A program made the position numbers and the translations under genes. The notes under the pieces are model-generated. The model made no database searches. It was not told the origin of the DNA and worked only from the letters and a program-made list of their open reading frames with translations. 64,000 nt of DNA from Oegoconia quadripuncta (Eukaryota; Arthropoda; Insecta; Lepidoptera; Autostichidae), in contig OX438750.1 of NCBI GenBank assembly GCA_949316235.1, positions 23,058,112 to 23,122,111 of the forward strand, read 5' to 3'. This document shows, one piece after another, positions 32,833 through 44,712 of the stretch. Each line of letters starts with the position of its first letter. Within the stretch, counting starts at the first letter, position 1.

Positions 32833-35654
32833 TGACGGAATCTGAATAATCGGTGTGCACTGAAAAATAAAATACCCGATACGTGCCTAATATGGTCGAT
32901 CTGCTCGTAATCCTGCACAACTGACATCTGAAGGCATTAGCCAAAACCCAGCAGACAGGATTATTTTGAAAATATTTTCTAGCCGGGGCATTAAACCAGT
33001 AACTTATGCTTCGCATTCTTGATGCAGACTCGACGACAAAACTCGGTGAGTTATGTGGCCATACGTTATGTTCTAAACTAGGTGCCTACATTGTTTTATT
33101 TCATGAAACCAAAATTCACCATTCTGCGAAACGTAGTGCAACTTCGACAATAAATTGTTGCTGAAATCCCTGGGAGCTAACAAAATTCATGGACATTATT
33201 TTGTCTGGTCCGAATTGGTATCGGTACATTGAGTTTAAGGTGATTCATGGTTTGCAGCTATTGCACTGAAACAAAATTAAATGATTGTTGATCAATTTTA
33301 GTCATCAGTTGTTTCGGCAACTAAGCACTGTTGCATTGAAATGGTCAATAAATTGCAATTCTCACGCTTAGGTAAGTCGTTAAGATCGCGATCTGGGGAA
33401 GTCCATCTATAACTCTCAAGGATTTTATGTTGTTTTTAATTTCCTTTTAATATCGAACAGCATTTTATAGGGAATAAAAACAAGGCAGTTTACGAGGTCG
33501 TATATTTGGTCGTAGAGTTATCAGGCCAATACTCTCTGGTAGTAAATCGATACGCTATCACAGTTTACGTTCGCTTGTCGGTGTGGTTACCGCTTTATAG
33601 GGAGCAGTAAACGTAACATCGAAACAGACTGTAACTGGGTATATAATAGCATAACCGCCACAAAATAGTCACTCGATTTTATAATCAGTCACAGATGCTA
33701 TAGATTAGACTACAAAAGAATACACGAATACTTGTCTAAATCGGGGGTTAGTTAAACATAAATAAAGTCGATGGGACGTACATTCCCCTCGTTTCGCGGA
33801 TATAGTAATAGTAATTTATGAAAATTACTATAAATATTTAGATGTCATACTCGTATAATAAGTGCAAAAGTAGTGTGATATATTTTTTAACTTGCATCGT
33901 TTTTCAAGCTTATACACTTATGCAGTTTTCGTTTTGTCCAACTCTATGCACCTAATGTGTATGTTCCAACCAGGTGGACTAATCAGTTCATTGATTGGTT
34001 GCGCCCTGTGCCCCGCCACCCCCTTTGGCGTCTTCCATATGAACGTTGCCTTTTTTTTCTCATTGATAAAATAAGGTACAATCGAATCTGTTAATTTGTA
34101 TTTTCATTTGCACTTACATTTTTTTTTTCTCGGAAACAAAATTATTAAGGCTAGTTTTTATAATGCATATATTATATTATTGTCATGTACGTGCAATTGC
34201 CAAAGTTTGTCGGGTTAATTTTGTTAGACCTTATAACCTAAGCGGCGGCAGTTATTAAAATCAAAAAATTTAATAAAAACAAACATTTCCTTTTCAGAGT
34301 AACAAGTCCATAGGAATTAGTAAATTATGCTAATATTATTATTTTAATGTTTAGTTATGGAAAGGTCAGGTATAGCCCTACTACACTTGGTGCACAGGTA
34401 GTCGGATAAACCTGTCAAGCAAGGCACTATCTGGCGTTCCCGTAATCATCTACAGGATACTGTTCGTACTCCCTCGCATCCGTCGCATAAGGGATGCAGA
34501 CTTTTTATGCAATATGGCGTAAAAGTGTTATTGTATAGTTATGTCACGCAAGGCACTATACGATTTTTTCAGTAAACTTCTTTGAGTACGGAGAAATTAA
34601 AAGGCTTAATGACTTCACCTTTTAATTGAAGCTAGCCAAACAAAATGACGTATTGACAGTTAATTATATTTACCTAATCAGATAGCCCCTTCATTAGGGC
34701 TAAAAGTAAAGCCGCCAGGTCGGTTTCATTTAATTCCGCTTTTGGCCGCTGTAGCGCCAGTTGTTTCACGAGACTGTTTCACAGCCTAAACAGCTGAGTT
34801 AATTTTGTGTGTAAATATTGTTGCTTTTTAAAAATAGTCCAAGTTGAGCAAGCACAACAGACGTGGCAGTCGCTATGACTCCGAGGAATCGAAATACCGA
34901 ATTTACAACAAAAAATAGTCTGGTGTAATTTCGGAACTAGTATTTTTTTGAATAAACCATTTAATAGTTTTACTATTACGTTTAGTGCGCATACCTATAT
35001 ATACCTACATAGTGGGGTTGACCAATAAGGTAGATGGCTGACTAATGACCAACTACTTCGTTAAATGCAACGTTAATCTATGTCAAATGTTATTTAATTA
35101 ACTACCACCCTGTTTGGTTGAACAGCTAGCCGTTCTGCTGAATGACGGATTAAACTACCTGGCTGCTACATACAAAGCATTACGTCCGTATATTAATAAG
35201 AATTTTACAATAAATCGGATAATCAACAAAGAGCACTAACACTGTAAATTGTGCATGGCTTTTATTACGGCACAATAAGAATTTCAAATGGATTAACCTA
35301 CAATAGACGGGTACAATACTACCAGCCACCTGTCTTCAGATCTCAACAATAATCCAGGATCTCTGGTGGAATGGATCTCGCTGGAACGAAGAACGAGTTT
35401 TTACACGACTGCGCCACAAGGTACAATACATGTACGCGTAAAATGATTCAAAAAGGTCCCAATCATGCCATGACCTTTGTTTATTCGAATTTCAAATCAT
35501 CATAATAGACCTTGTATAGTTAATATTGTTTAATCATCGGAAATGACAATGGTACACCTACATTCCAACTACGTAAGTTTGTTTGTTTGGTAACGCTTAC
35601 TTCATATGAATAAATATACATTGATAAATTAAATGTAACTTAAAATTAAGTACA
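32833..35654. other. Non-coding, nothing recognised
   Basis: 2.8 kb of AT-rich intron. At 34380-34570 the word caaggcactat occurs twice 133 bases apart around a ccctcgcatccgtcgcataa segment. At 33960-34050 there is a ccccgccacccctttgg patch. Neither gives a feature. Confidence 0.4.
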
Positions 35655-35715
35655 AAGGCGGGCTTACCCCATAAAGGGATCTCTTCCAGTCACCCTTGGT
35701 AAACATAAAAGAACA
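35655..35715 (-). mobile_element. LINE tail family E fragment
   Basis: gtacaaaggcgggcttaccc, aaagggatctcttccagtca ccc: the inner block of family E only. Confidence 0.5.
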
Positions 35716-37909
35716 CATTGACTGCAAACATTTTCATTAAAACTATATCTACATGTTATATACCTACTATACTACAATATATATGTATACTTACTTACAT
35801 AATTAGATACATACATAAGTGCTTATGCCCATCGTAAGCCATACTTATAATTATAATTATCCCATCAAAAACGATAATGTAATAACAATATGAGTATTAA
35901 AAAAAACCGGACAGCATCTTTTGTATTTTGCGGGCGTCATTTAGGATTTTCTACCATAAAAAATATCGGCTTGTGATCCTAAACTGGTTAGATTGATTTT
36001 AAAAATAATGCTGTCGCCGCTCAAAGAGTTTGACAAAATAAATTATAACGAAAAATGAATATGGTAAAAAATAACGAGTGTCTGAGGCTGGAATATGATG
36101 TGAACCTCAGTTACAGTTGACAACAAAGTCACCTTCAGCTGTCGAGGATTATGTAGGTCACAGTAAACAAAAGGCACGCTTTCCGTAAAGCTGTTAAACA
36201 AATATAGTTTGGTTAAACTTCGGGATAGTTGGGGATCAAGCTCAAATCGTGTTTGGGAAATTGGATAAGCAACATTTTCTTTACACCAAAGTAAGAAAAT
36301 AAAAGTTTTAAGAAAGGCTTGAGTGCACGAGGGCCACCTTTAAACTCGATTTTGTAGTCAGGATAAGGGTTCAAAGGTTACCCTATTTTCCATATTAGGT
36401 ATCCTAGTACTCGTAGTATATAACAGTAGTAGGTACGTCTCGACTGATTTGATGAAGATATATTCAAATATTGCTATTAATAAACATGAGAAGCTATTTT
36501 AAGAAACTTTCAAACCATTTGTAAATCATAAATAAATATTAGTTTTCAATTATCACATTAGCACATTTAAGTAAGCATAGATCGTCATTCATCAACATCA
36601 CACCACACACACACACACACATCTATAATAATAATCAATATTTATGTTCTAAATTTAAAGTGGCAAATGAACTGAACAACGATGCAGGATGTCCCCCGCA
36701 TCTTCACAAATACTATATAGAATGGAAGATTCCCTCCCTAGCGAGTGAGCATTACTTCGAATCTTGAATTATTTAATAGAGACCTACCACGCGGCCGGGT
36801 GACAGACGGATCCAATTCAAATGTTGTGTAATGTGGTCACAATCAGTTCACAAAGTGACGTGGCCAGTGCGGCGTGTGTAGGATGTGAATTATTTACATG
36901 ACAACGGTGATAAAACAATAGCAAAGTTATGTAAAACATAATAAACTGATTTTGTTGATGATGATGACTGTCGTTTCACATTTGCATGATGATCTCAAAT
37001 TTACTTGAAATATGAGACACATATCATAGTGCTGTAAATTAAATATTATAATGTCGATAGAAATTGCTTATAAGGCCCACACTCATTTCAATAGTAATGA
37101 CTACATTACATTACACATGATGTCAGTAAAGTGGTTATAGAGAACAAAATGAAACGCGCAATATAGAAAAAAAAACCATTCACATTGAACATTTACTTTG
37201 ACAGATGTAGTCCCTTAATTGCTGTAAAATTTTATTGTTGAAAACAGACTCCCCGAATTACATCGGTCGTAAGTTTTCATTCGCTTGCAAAGGAATATTA
37301 GTATAGCGAGCTCTGACTGCAAATGGTTTTCTTATTGATATGCATGGCCTTCTCTGACTTACCATTTGATCTGGGGGTAATAAAGGCTACTAGTTAACAA
37401 AGTTGAAACATTACAATTAAACGACATAGTTATTATCAGCAATACCAATAGTAGGTAAGTAATTCATGTATGGCAATATTTTTTTTTAACATTAATCTTA
37501 CTAACTTTGAACTTTTCAATCTACTTACATAAATAAGCACACTACTAATGAGCGGTTTGAAGCATACTTTCTATTATACCTATAATTAAATAGGTTAGCT
37601 GCAATCAATAGTGTACACTTTAATCATCAACAAACACATCTAGAAGTCAAATCCTATTTACTTTGGATACTGTTTGTCAATAACAATGATCATTGGTCCA
37701 TTACATGAATACACAAACAATAATATTCCATCGCTATTGTCATTGATAAAGTAGGAATCGATCAACATGCTGTAAAAATATTTGCAGTCTTGACATTAGA
37801 TCTGAATGGCGCACGATGGATTGATTCGTAAGGCACTTCCGACAACGTCTTTAATATAGATCTAGTATAATTTTACTCTCTTTTGCACCTTACAACTTTC
37901 CTGAACGTA
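35716..37909. other. Non-coding, with a short (AC)n at 36604-36621
   Basis: The interval just downstream (minus sense) of the start exon, normally a place for regulatory DNA. I see a small AC microsatellite and a ccacgcggccgggtgacaga patch at 36787, but no motif group I can defend. Confidence 0.4.
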
Positions 37910-37914
37910 CTTAC

Positions 37915-37972
37915 TTTTCTTGTGGTGGAGACATGATCCGTGGAGGCGGCACATGCTCGCCGTTTGCCCCAT
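37915..37972 (-). CDS. Pde11: Start exon of the Pde11-like phosphodiesterase
   Basis: The minus-strand ATG at 37972-37970 opens MGQTASMCRLHGSCLHHKK (19 codons plus one base) up to CAAGAAAA/gtaagt, a near-consensus donor at 37914. The split codon A+GT joins the exon at 16569-16710 in frame (phase 1 to phase 1). Start choice: the local frame is open upstream to a second ATG, but that ATG overlaps the TATA box, so it should not be transcribed. Drosophila Pde11 has, from memory, a similar MGQAASMCR start, which supports both start and gene name. Gly2 with Ser6 fits the N-myristoylation consensus, and Cys8 could be palmitoylated, so the isoform may be membrane-tethered. The exon sits in a GC-rich island (37920-38045) in AT-rich DNA, as expected for a promoter-proximal exon. 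The 5' UTR of about 110 bases (roughly 37973-38085) is inferred from the TATA position. Confidence 0.6.
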
Positions 37973-38108
37973 GCGGGCGCTACCTCGCCCGGGCCTCCAT
38001 CGGCGCCCCACCAGACGGCGCCACCAGCTCTCTACATCGCGCCGACTTTTATCGACACAGCATTTGCACTTCACTAGTATCGCACTAGATTCCGTTTCAC
38101 GTTTACAT

Positions 38109-38116
38109 CTTTTATA
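38109..38116 (-). promoter_or_regulatory. TATA box of the start exon
   Basis: The minus strand reads tgTATAAAAGatg, a full TATA match about 137 bases before the predicted ATG. This puts the start of transcription near 38085. No perfect initiator is seen at that spot. Confidence 0.5.
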
Positions 38117-38424
38117 CACTGTAGATACTATTGTTATTTAGATACTAGCTGTTTGGTTAAGCTAAATGAAAAAAATATGTATCGATATCATATTATCTAC
38201 CATTTGATTATCCAAAAATTTTCGTATTTAATTTGTTTTTGATTATCACTACGTGGAAGGTGTGCTTACGTGCCCACATTATACACGGGAGTTCATTGCA
38301 AAAATCGGCTGTGTTAGCCATCTTCGAGCGCAGCAGCGACAAATCGATTAGGAGTCGATGTGGTAGCCATGGCTGAAATCGGTCGGAAGCATCTTCATCA
38401 TCCAAAAATATAAATAATATAAAT
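38117..38424. other. Presumed proximal promoter region
   Basis: Upstream of the TATA box. A patch at 38255-38400 is a little richer in GC. A 65-codon minus frame (38208-38405) starts MDDEDASDRF but has no splice link to the exon and no known motif. Confidence 0.35.
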
Positions 38425-38822
38425 TTTGTATGTACCTTATTGGTAAGCTTTTATAATAAGGTTCCGGTAGACATTCAAAATTTGCCTTAAAATGAATTTA
38501 AAACAACCATTAAACGGAAACTATGTGCCAAAGGCTATTATAAAATTTCTGACTATCTGGATGATAAGAATGCGTGGACATGAACCGCTCGGCAATATCC
38601 AGTATATTTTATTCTTATTTTCTTTGTCGAATCATAAATTTAACAATTATTTTAAATTGTATTTGTATTGACTTATTTAAAAAGAGCAACCTCTGAGTTT
38701 CTTGCTCGTTCTTCTCTGGGGAGACCGCCTAGTGAATGAGCGATAACTGTATGTCATGACGATTTCAAATGTTATTCTTATAACTTACGAAATAAAACAT
38801 TTTTGATTTGATTTGACTTGAA
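38425..38822 (+). mobile_element. CR1/Jockey-like LINE 3' end
   Basis: Translates in part to NKVPVDIQNLP then stop, and KLCAKGYYKISDYLDDK, followed by the UTR block gagtttcttgctcgttcttc and aaataaaacatttttgattt gatttgacttg. The in-frame stop after NLP shows decay. Inserted just upstream of the predicted promoter. Confidence 0.75.
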
Positions 38823-39794
38823 TCTGAGAGGCAAAACTCACAATACATTTTTCATTTCCAGCAGGCCTTATGCAACTCACATATCATAGTACATAATCAA
38901 AATATTACGTAGTGTGAGTGAATCAATTTCAAGGGCACTTGAATAAAAGGCATTCTTATCAAACGTTGCCACTTATGTGACTAATCTCCGATAGCAGTGA
39001 TTTCAAGATAACTATTATTTTATCAAATGACCTGCAATATTTTGATGCTTCTGATATGTAAATACCGTAATAGATAAAAAATTACATCAGTTTTGTTAAC
39101 TTAAGAAATGTGAAATGAAAGGGAAGGAAGTGTACGATCCAGCAAACATAAAGTGAGAAAAGTTTAAATATAATTTCAGAGCCGAAATGTTCTATTATTC
39201 CATCCACTCATAATTCGTAAATAAATTTTATAACAATAGCAAAGTTTCGTTATAAAGTTCTTCAAAGGCTGGGGTAATTATCTGGGGTGATTTCACTGTG
39301 CAACTGCTTATATAATGGACATTTGCAAATCAACGCAGTAGCACATGATGTTGCATTAGGTTAGAGCTAAATCATCTCGTATCCTAACTGCAACAACCCA
39401 AGTCTCTGACTCCTATCGAAAATAGGAATTATAGTTCACAAAGATATAATATGGGATATTGAAAAACGGTGGAAGAACGGAGCAGCTCCAAATCTAATGC
39501 CACGTTGTAAGATAGAATAGCCTATATTGATAGAGTCCATTTTTATAAAGCCTTAAACCACGGTGGCAAAATAATAACTAGCTCACCACAACTGATTGCA
39601 GTCAACAGCATTGATCACTTAAAAATCAAAATCCATTATAATTTCACATGCATTTTAACTGGGAATTAATATTAGCAAGTTATTACAAAATTTGTGCCTA
39701 TCCGAATGACAAAACTTCTGTATCAACTCCCGAAATTGCAAAATCTATTATCCTGTGCAAAAACGTCGCTTCTTTTAGGAGGTATTTATATTAA
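38823..39794. other. Non-coding, nothing recognised
   Basis: AT-rich upstream DNA without repeats from the other families. Confidence 0.45.
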
Positions 39795-40020
39795 CCGCCT
39801 CCGTGGCTCAATGTAAACAACATTGGGTTTACGTTTCGGAGGTCGCGGGTTCGATCCCCAGCTGCGTACATATTTAAATACTCGGTTTGGTTGTTGTGTT
39901 CCGGTTGTCATAGATAAGATAGCCAGTCCCCCAAATAAGATGGGGTTTCCGAGTCAGTACGCTACCACCTTCGGCCTCACCTTCACTTAACATAAGGTGT
40001 GATTGAGGTCAAGTGCAAAC
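39795..40020 (+). mobile_element. SINE-1 copy, complete
   Basis: The tRNA-like head cgcctccgtggctcaatgta ... gtcgcgggttcgatcccc has the best A/B boxes of the family. Body: aatactcggtttggttgttg, gttgtcatagataagatagc, agtcagtacgctaccacctt. End: tgtgattgaggtcaagtg. Confidence 0.82.
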
Positions 40021-40069
40021 CCGTTGTGGATAAAAAAAAATGTTCGATCGTCTGTATATTCTTTTAATT

Positions 40070-40228
40070 TTATGTTAACCCATATTTCGTAAAATATTAA
40101 TCGATTTTGATGATTGTTTCTTGTTTGATAGGATTTATCAAACAAAAGATTTAATTAAGATCTGATGATGCATTCCGGAGATAAAGAGTGGAACCTTACT
40201 GAAATCGGTTGTTTTGCCAATTTTTGGA
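40070..40228 (+). repeat. Dispersed repeat F, 3' part
   Basis: atcgattttgatgattgttt, tctgatgatgcattccggag, cttactgaaatcggttgttt tgccaatttttgg: same end as 5545 and 32612. Confidence 0.6.
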
Positions 40229-40287
40229 TTATTTCATAAATGATTTCCTTTTCCAAAGTCCGAGTTTGGACATACGACTGAAAGATA

Positions 40288-40510
<223 letters not shown>

Positions 40511-40511
<1 letters not shown>

Positions 40512-40854
40512 GGGCACACGCCCTAATCTTTTGCGTCCTAATGCTTGAAGATTGAAGTTCACATATTGCACTCATGGCTTAATATAGCTCGGGAAGATCA
40601 AGACACAAACTCAAGCGATGAGAGAATAGAATAGGTCATAAATCTGTGGGACTGCGTAAGAGAGAATAGTCAGAACCACTATACTACAGCCTCAAAATCA
40701 TACATAACCCTTCTTTTGCGTCGTCGCAGTCAGGTATACAGTAGTACATATTCGTAGAGTAAATAAGAAACTAGAAAATCAAGACTGTATTGCAAAGGCT
40801 GCAGAGGACAGGGAAACCAGCTATATTTAAGAGATAGTACTGTGGTTTCGGCAC
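40511..40854. other. Non-coding, nothing recognised
   Basis: Short interval between the microsatellite and a family C copy. Confidence 0.45.
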
Positions 40855-41075
40855 GGAAAAAGAATAGAACAAACCCATCTTTTCCCGTGGGTGTCGAAAA
40901 AGATGACTGTAGGACTTTCCGTTAAAAAACAGTATTCCTTTCTATATTTTTTCCAAAAGTGAACCGTGGATCTTGTTTAAAGCATTAATAATTGGAACAC
41001 TCAAACGCTAATGTTTGGGATATCTCTGACCACCTATTTGGAATAAGGGTCGTGACGTTATGTATGTATGTTTTA
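40855..41075 (+). mobile_element. Family C SINE-like element
   Basis: cccatcttttcccgtgggtg, tgtaggactttccgttaaaa, acgctaatgtttgggatatc, tctgaccacctatttggaat, then gggtcgtgacgttatgtatg tatg. Good 3' end; the 5' border is not clear. Confidence 0.7.
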
Positions 41076-41544
41076 GTAGTGCTACTATCAGAGCAGATCA
41101 GGTAAACAATATAGATGACTACGGCATAAGCATAACAAATTATGTTAAAAAACGGTCACAAATATCAAAGTAGTTGCCAATAGTGTAAGAGTACGATTTC
41201 TGCGACTGAACACACCGCAACCTACCTGAATACAAACAGAAGCATTGGCTACAGATTTTAATCTCCTTAAAAGCTGGACCGAAGAAAGGTTTAGCATATT
41301 GTTCGTTAGTTAAATTGCTGGCTTTCGAGTAAAATGTGTAACAAGGTCACCGAGCCCGTTTGGAGACCTTTAAGCTTAAGTAATTTTGAAAGGATTATCT
41401 CAGGAAGGAATCGCAACCCTCCATATTACAAAGTAAGACTGCTTATTACTGTATGTAGGTACTGTTTCAACTAATATTTTAAATGCAGAAAATTTACTTG
41501 TATGTCGTACCTATAATAAAATAATAATAAATAATAAATATTTC
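41076..41544. other. Non-coding, nothing recognised
   Basis: AT-rich; no supported feature. Confidence 0.45.
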
Positions 41545-41762
41545 GGACACTTACAGCAATCATCTAGTCCAAACTAAGCAAAGCTTGTACTATGGATACT
41601 AGATAACGGATAAACATACACAAATATTTATATAAACATCCATGACTCCGGAATAAATGTTCATATTCATCATACAAACATTTACCCGTCGCGGGATTCG
41701 AACCCGCAACCGTTGGTTTCGCTGATAGGGTCACTTCCACTACACCAATCGGTCGTCAAACC
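41545..41762 (-). mobile_element. SINE-2 (b subfamily), inverted, complete head
   Basis: caatcatctagtccaaacta, atactagataacggataaac, gttcatattcatcatacaaa, cgcgggattcgaacccgcaa, actacaccaatcggtcgtc: the reverse complement of 48425-48636 including the B-box. Confidence 0.8.
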
Positions 41763-41818
41763 GAAACCTATCGTTTGGCAGATAGAAAATGTTGCGGAAG
41801 AGATAGGTATAGGATACT

Positions 41819-41911
41819 TTTATCCTAATAAAAAGTTCTAGGGATAACTTGCCAAGATTACTCCGCGATAAAGTCATTACAGCGCGGGCGAAGCCGCGGG
41901 CGAAAAGCTAG
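41819..41911 (+). mobile_element. Helitron-like 3' fragment
   Basis: Has ctccgcgataaagtcattac and the terminal hairpin block gcgcgggcgaagccgcgggc gaaaagCTAG followed by T. The 5' part is missing or decayed. Confidence 0.7.
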
Positions 41912-41955
41912 TAGAGCATATACTTAAAATAATACAAAATACAAATTTTACTATA

Positions 41956-42218
41956 CAGGGTGAATTTTAATTCGTGTAATGCCCATTAATTGGTGACTTC
42001 ACTCCTGATTACGAACAACTTTCCAGTATGAGCTATAGCCGAATTCAGCCGAAAATTATTGGTCTTCCATACTAATAGTAGTTTCAGAATGGTTTACTTT
42101 GTATGGGTAATCGAAAATTTGTTGATCGAATTCGACTATGGTTCCTTGGGGAAAGTTGTTCGTAATCAGCAGTGGAGTCACCAGTAAACAGGAATTACAC
42201 GAATTAAATTTCACCCTG
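41956..42218. mobile_element. 263-base inverted-repeat MITE
   Basis: TIRs cagggtgaattttaattcgt gtaat and its complement near the right end, with TA on both sides (41954-41955, 42219-42220). Inner arms also pair imperfectly (attacgaacaactttcc appears in both orientations). A relative is at 11405-11580. TA duplication suggests a Tc1/mariner-type mobiliser (inference). Confidence 0.8.
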
Positions 42219-42284
42219 TATACCTACGTGAAAAATAATTTAGAAAAACCTGGTTTCGGCGCTTAAAATTAATAAAACCATATA

Positions 42285-42510
42285 GTCTCTCCCTGTGGGT
42301 ATCGTAAAAGGCGACAAAGGGACTTTCCATTAAAAAAAACTTCTATAGATTTGCACGTGTGCATTTCCGTATATTTCGTAAGGTGAACGGAGAATAATGT
42401 TTCAACCATTAAACTCTTAATGTTTGGAACAACCAAACACTAATGTTTGGGATATCTCTAACCACCCCATTTGGGATGAAGGTCATGACGTTATGTATGT
42501 ATTTGGAAAC
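42285..42510 (+). mobile_element. Family C SINE-like element, best-preserved
   Basis: ctccctgtgggtatcgtaaa, aggcgacaaagggactttcc, atagatttgcacgtgtgcat, aacactaatgtttgggatat, accccatttgggatgaaggt catgacgttatgtatgtat. I used it as reference for the split copy at 22325-22815. Confidence 0.75.
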
Positions 42511-42944
42511 AACCTGGATTTGAATCTACAACATGCGTGATAGTTAATAATGAAATTGCTCTACCTGCGTCCTTTGGTTTTCATGTAAGTAAAATCTAAG
42601 TAGGCCCTAACAACTATACCTCCATAAATAATTCATTATTAAAAAGAACAAGCCTATATTTTTTGCTACGACACGCCTGAACAGCCAATTCAAGTAAAAC
42701 AACCAACTACACGTGAGAGGGAACTCATAGTTTTTATTCAACCGATAGTTCTCAATGTCATCGAAATTAAAATCAAACGAGGTCAATGTTACGCGCGAGA
42801 AAGTCAAAGCACCTGCTCTTTTTACGACAAAAACTTAAGGCTCAGAATTCCAGAGCGAAGATTGTGAGAAAAGGTAATTAAGGATTCCAATCCACCGTAA
42901 AACAAGTGACGTCACGATTCCGAAATGAAAATATAAGAAAAAAT
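42511..42944. other. Non-coding, nothing recognised
   Basis: A 66-codon minus frame at 42607-42807 has no recognisable motif. Confidence 0.4.
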
Positions 42945-43045
42945 GTATTTGTATAGTGTATCAACCATCTGGTATCCACAACACAAGTCTAGTTGCTTAG
43001 TGTGGAACTAGATGGCGCTGTCTGTATATGTCCAAGGATATTATT
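42945..43045 (+). mobile_element. SINE-2 (a subfamily), 3' half only
   Basis: gtatcaaccatctggtatcc, acaacacaagtctagttgct, gtggaactagatggcgctgt, atatgtccaaggatatta. 5' truncation has removed the tRNA head. Confidence 0.75.
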
Positions 43046-43857
43046 ATTATTATAGTAACAATGTTATAAAACTGTATAAATGAATTGAGTTATTTGGTTC
43101 GATAAATAAACAATTACAAACATACCTCAAAAATGCCTCTAAAAGAATTTATTTGTTCCCCATCCCGTGTAACGTTTCTAACCTTAGAGGTTGGATGGAA
43201 AGGATCTCTTTAGAGATATGCTCACTTTTGTAATTTTTTTTTTCTGACTGATCTGTTTGTATTTCTCGTGCATTAAAGAATAAAGAAAGAAAAAGATTTT
43301 CTAAAAATAAAATCTCCAACGTACCTATGTAATGGTATTCTGATTTGATATTTCACCTAAATATTGTTTTTGTAATTTGAAATGATGTTATATTGCTACT
43401 TTTTTAAAGATATAAACTTTATGCAAATTAGGAATTTTCTGGATTCCACTTACGATTTATCTATCTACGCTCAACGCTCAAAATACTGAGCCTTAACAAA
43501 AGCAGATTAATCGGTATGGCAACATCAAATGTCGTTTATGAATGGAGGTAGTAAAATAGTAAATCATTGTTGATCCATGTCGCCCCCGCACTCCCCCTCC
43601 CCGCCCCCACATGGCTTTACCTTCGACAAACACACGCATCAGTCACTGAACCGGCCAAATGGACAACTATTACGTATATAATAATGATATACACGGGTAC
43701 AGGAAACAATTACGGAGAAGCATTGAAGAAAGGTATTGTTATAATTATGTAGGATAAGTAGATACTGTAAAGGTTCCATATCTCTAGTTGGGTCTTCCTT
43801 AAGCTTTATACATGGCCGCTCGAATTCGTTTTTTTTTATTATTTTTTTTTTACACTA
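43046..43857. other. Non-coding with a G-quadruplex motif on the minus strand
   Basis: At 43583-43608 four C-runs (5, 5, 4 and 5 bases, spacers of 1-5) give a perfect G-quadruplex pattern on the minus strand. The rest is AT-rich. Small open frames around 43567-43752 are not supported. Confidence 0.55.
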
Positions 43858-43975
43858 CGGGCAATTGACCTCAATCACACCTGATGATAAGTGAAGATTA
43901 AGCTGAACTTTGAAGCGTACTGACCCGGAAACCCCATTTTATTTGGGGAACTGGCTAGCTTGTCTTATTTGACAA
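43858..43975 (-). mobile_element. SINE-1 3' fragment
   Basis: attgacctcaatcacacctg atgataagtgaag, agcgtactgacccggaaacc, atttggggaactggctagct. Head absent. Confidence 0.7.
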
Positions 43976-44582
43976 TCAATTATTAGGAAAAAATACCGAA
44001 AATATGGTAATACTAGTATATAATAATAGTAATAATAGAGGTAGACTTGAAGGTGAATAAAAATAAATATGTTTTAATTTCTGACAACATTAAATGTTCA
44101 GCAAGTATTTTTGCTTGTATTATCAAAATACTAGAAATATAATTGCTACGCCCCTGAGCTAAAGTTGGAAACCCCCACAGTACCTACTAAGTTATGACTA
44201 TATATGGAACTTTTAATTGTTAATAATTCCTCATGAAAAACGTCGCATAAGATTTCATGTTGAGCGAACCTTCAGAAATCTTAAAAAAATCGGCTATTTC
44301 AAACTCTATCAATGTTTCCATAAAAGATTGTACGATTTCTGAGTTCGTAAAAGTATGGCAAAGTTCATAATAGAAGTTGTAATGAATAAGGAAAAGAGCA
44401 TTGAATGAAGTCAAATGTGAAGGAAAGATGGAATAATTTATGTTACAATCAAAGCAAAATCCGATGATTTAGTAGATGTAGGTACGGGGTTTACTTTTAC
44501 GTATAGTGATTTACATGTAAAAGCGACAAAGGGGCCGTATAAGTTTAAAGGAATAATGAACAAACAAACAAACAAACAAACA
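43976..44582. other. Non-coding; (CAAA)n at its end
   Basis: A caaa microsatellite at about 44559-44584 borders the next LINE tail. A minus frame at 44220-44414 is unsupported. Confidence 0.45.
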
Positions 44583-44712
44583 AAATATTCTTTATTGTAC
44601 AACAATAAGAAGCATAAAAAGAAATAAGAAAAAGGGGATAGTACAATTTGGCGGCCTTATCACTAAAAGCGATCTCTTCCAGGCAACCTTTGGGTTAGGA
44701 AACATTATGCAC
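44583..44712 (-). mobile_element. LINE 3' tail, family E, inverted
   Basis: aatattctttattgtacaac (inverted end), agtacaatttggcggcctta tcac, agcgatctcttccaggcaac ctttggg. This is the clearest copy of the family; the polarity follows from the inverted aataaag end. Minus frame 44592-44882 crosses it and is not a gene. Confidence 0.6.

Larger units (their letters stand above)
16711..37914 (-). other. Predicted 21.2-kb intron 1 of the phosphodiesterase gene
   Basis: Bounded on the minus strand by gtaagt (37914 downward) and ttgttccag (to 16711), with matching phase 1. It contains SINEs, a Helitron in a SINE-like element, MITEs, a long inverted repeat and one CpG-rich patch that could be an internal promoter. 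Long first introns holding regulatory DNA are usual for such genes. The boundaries are inferred, not proven by transcripts. Confidence 0.55.
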
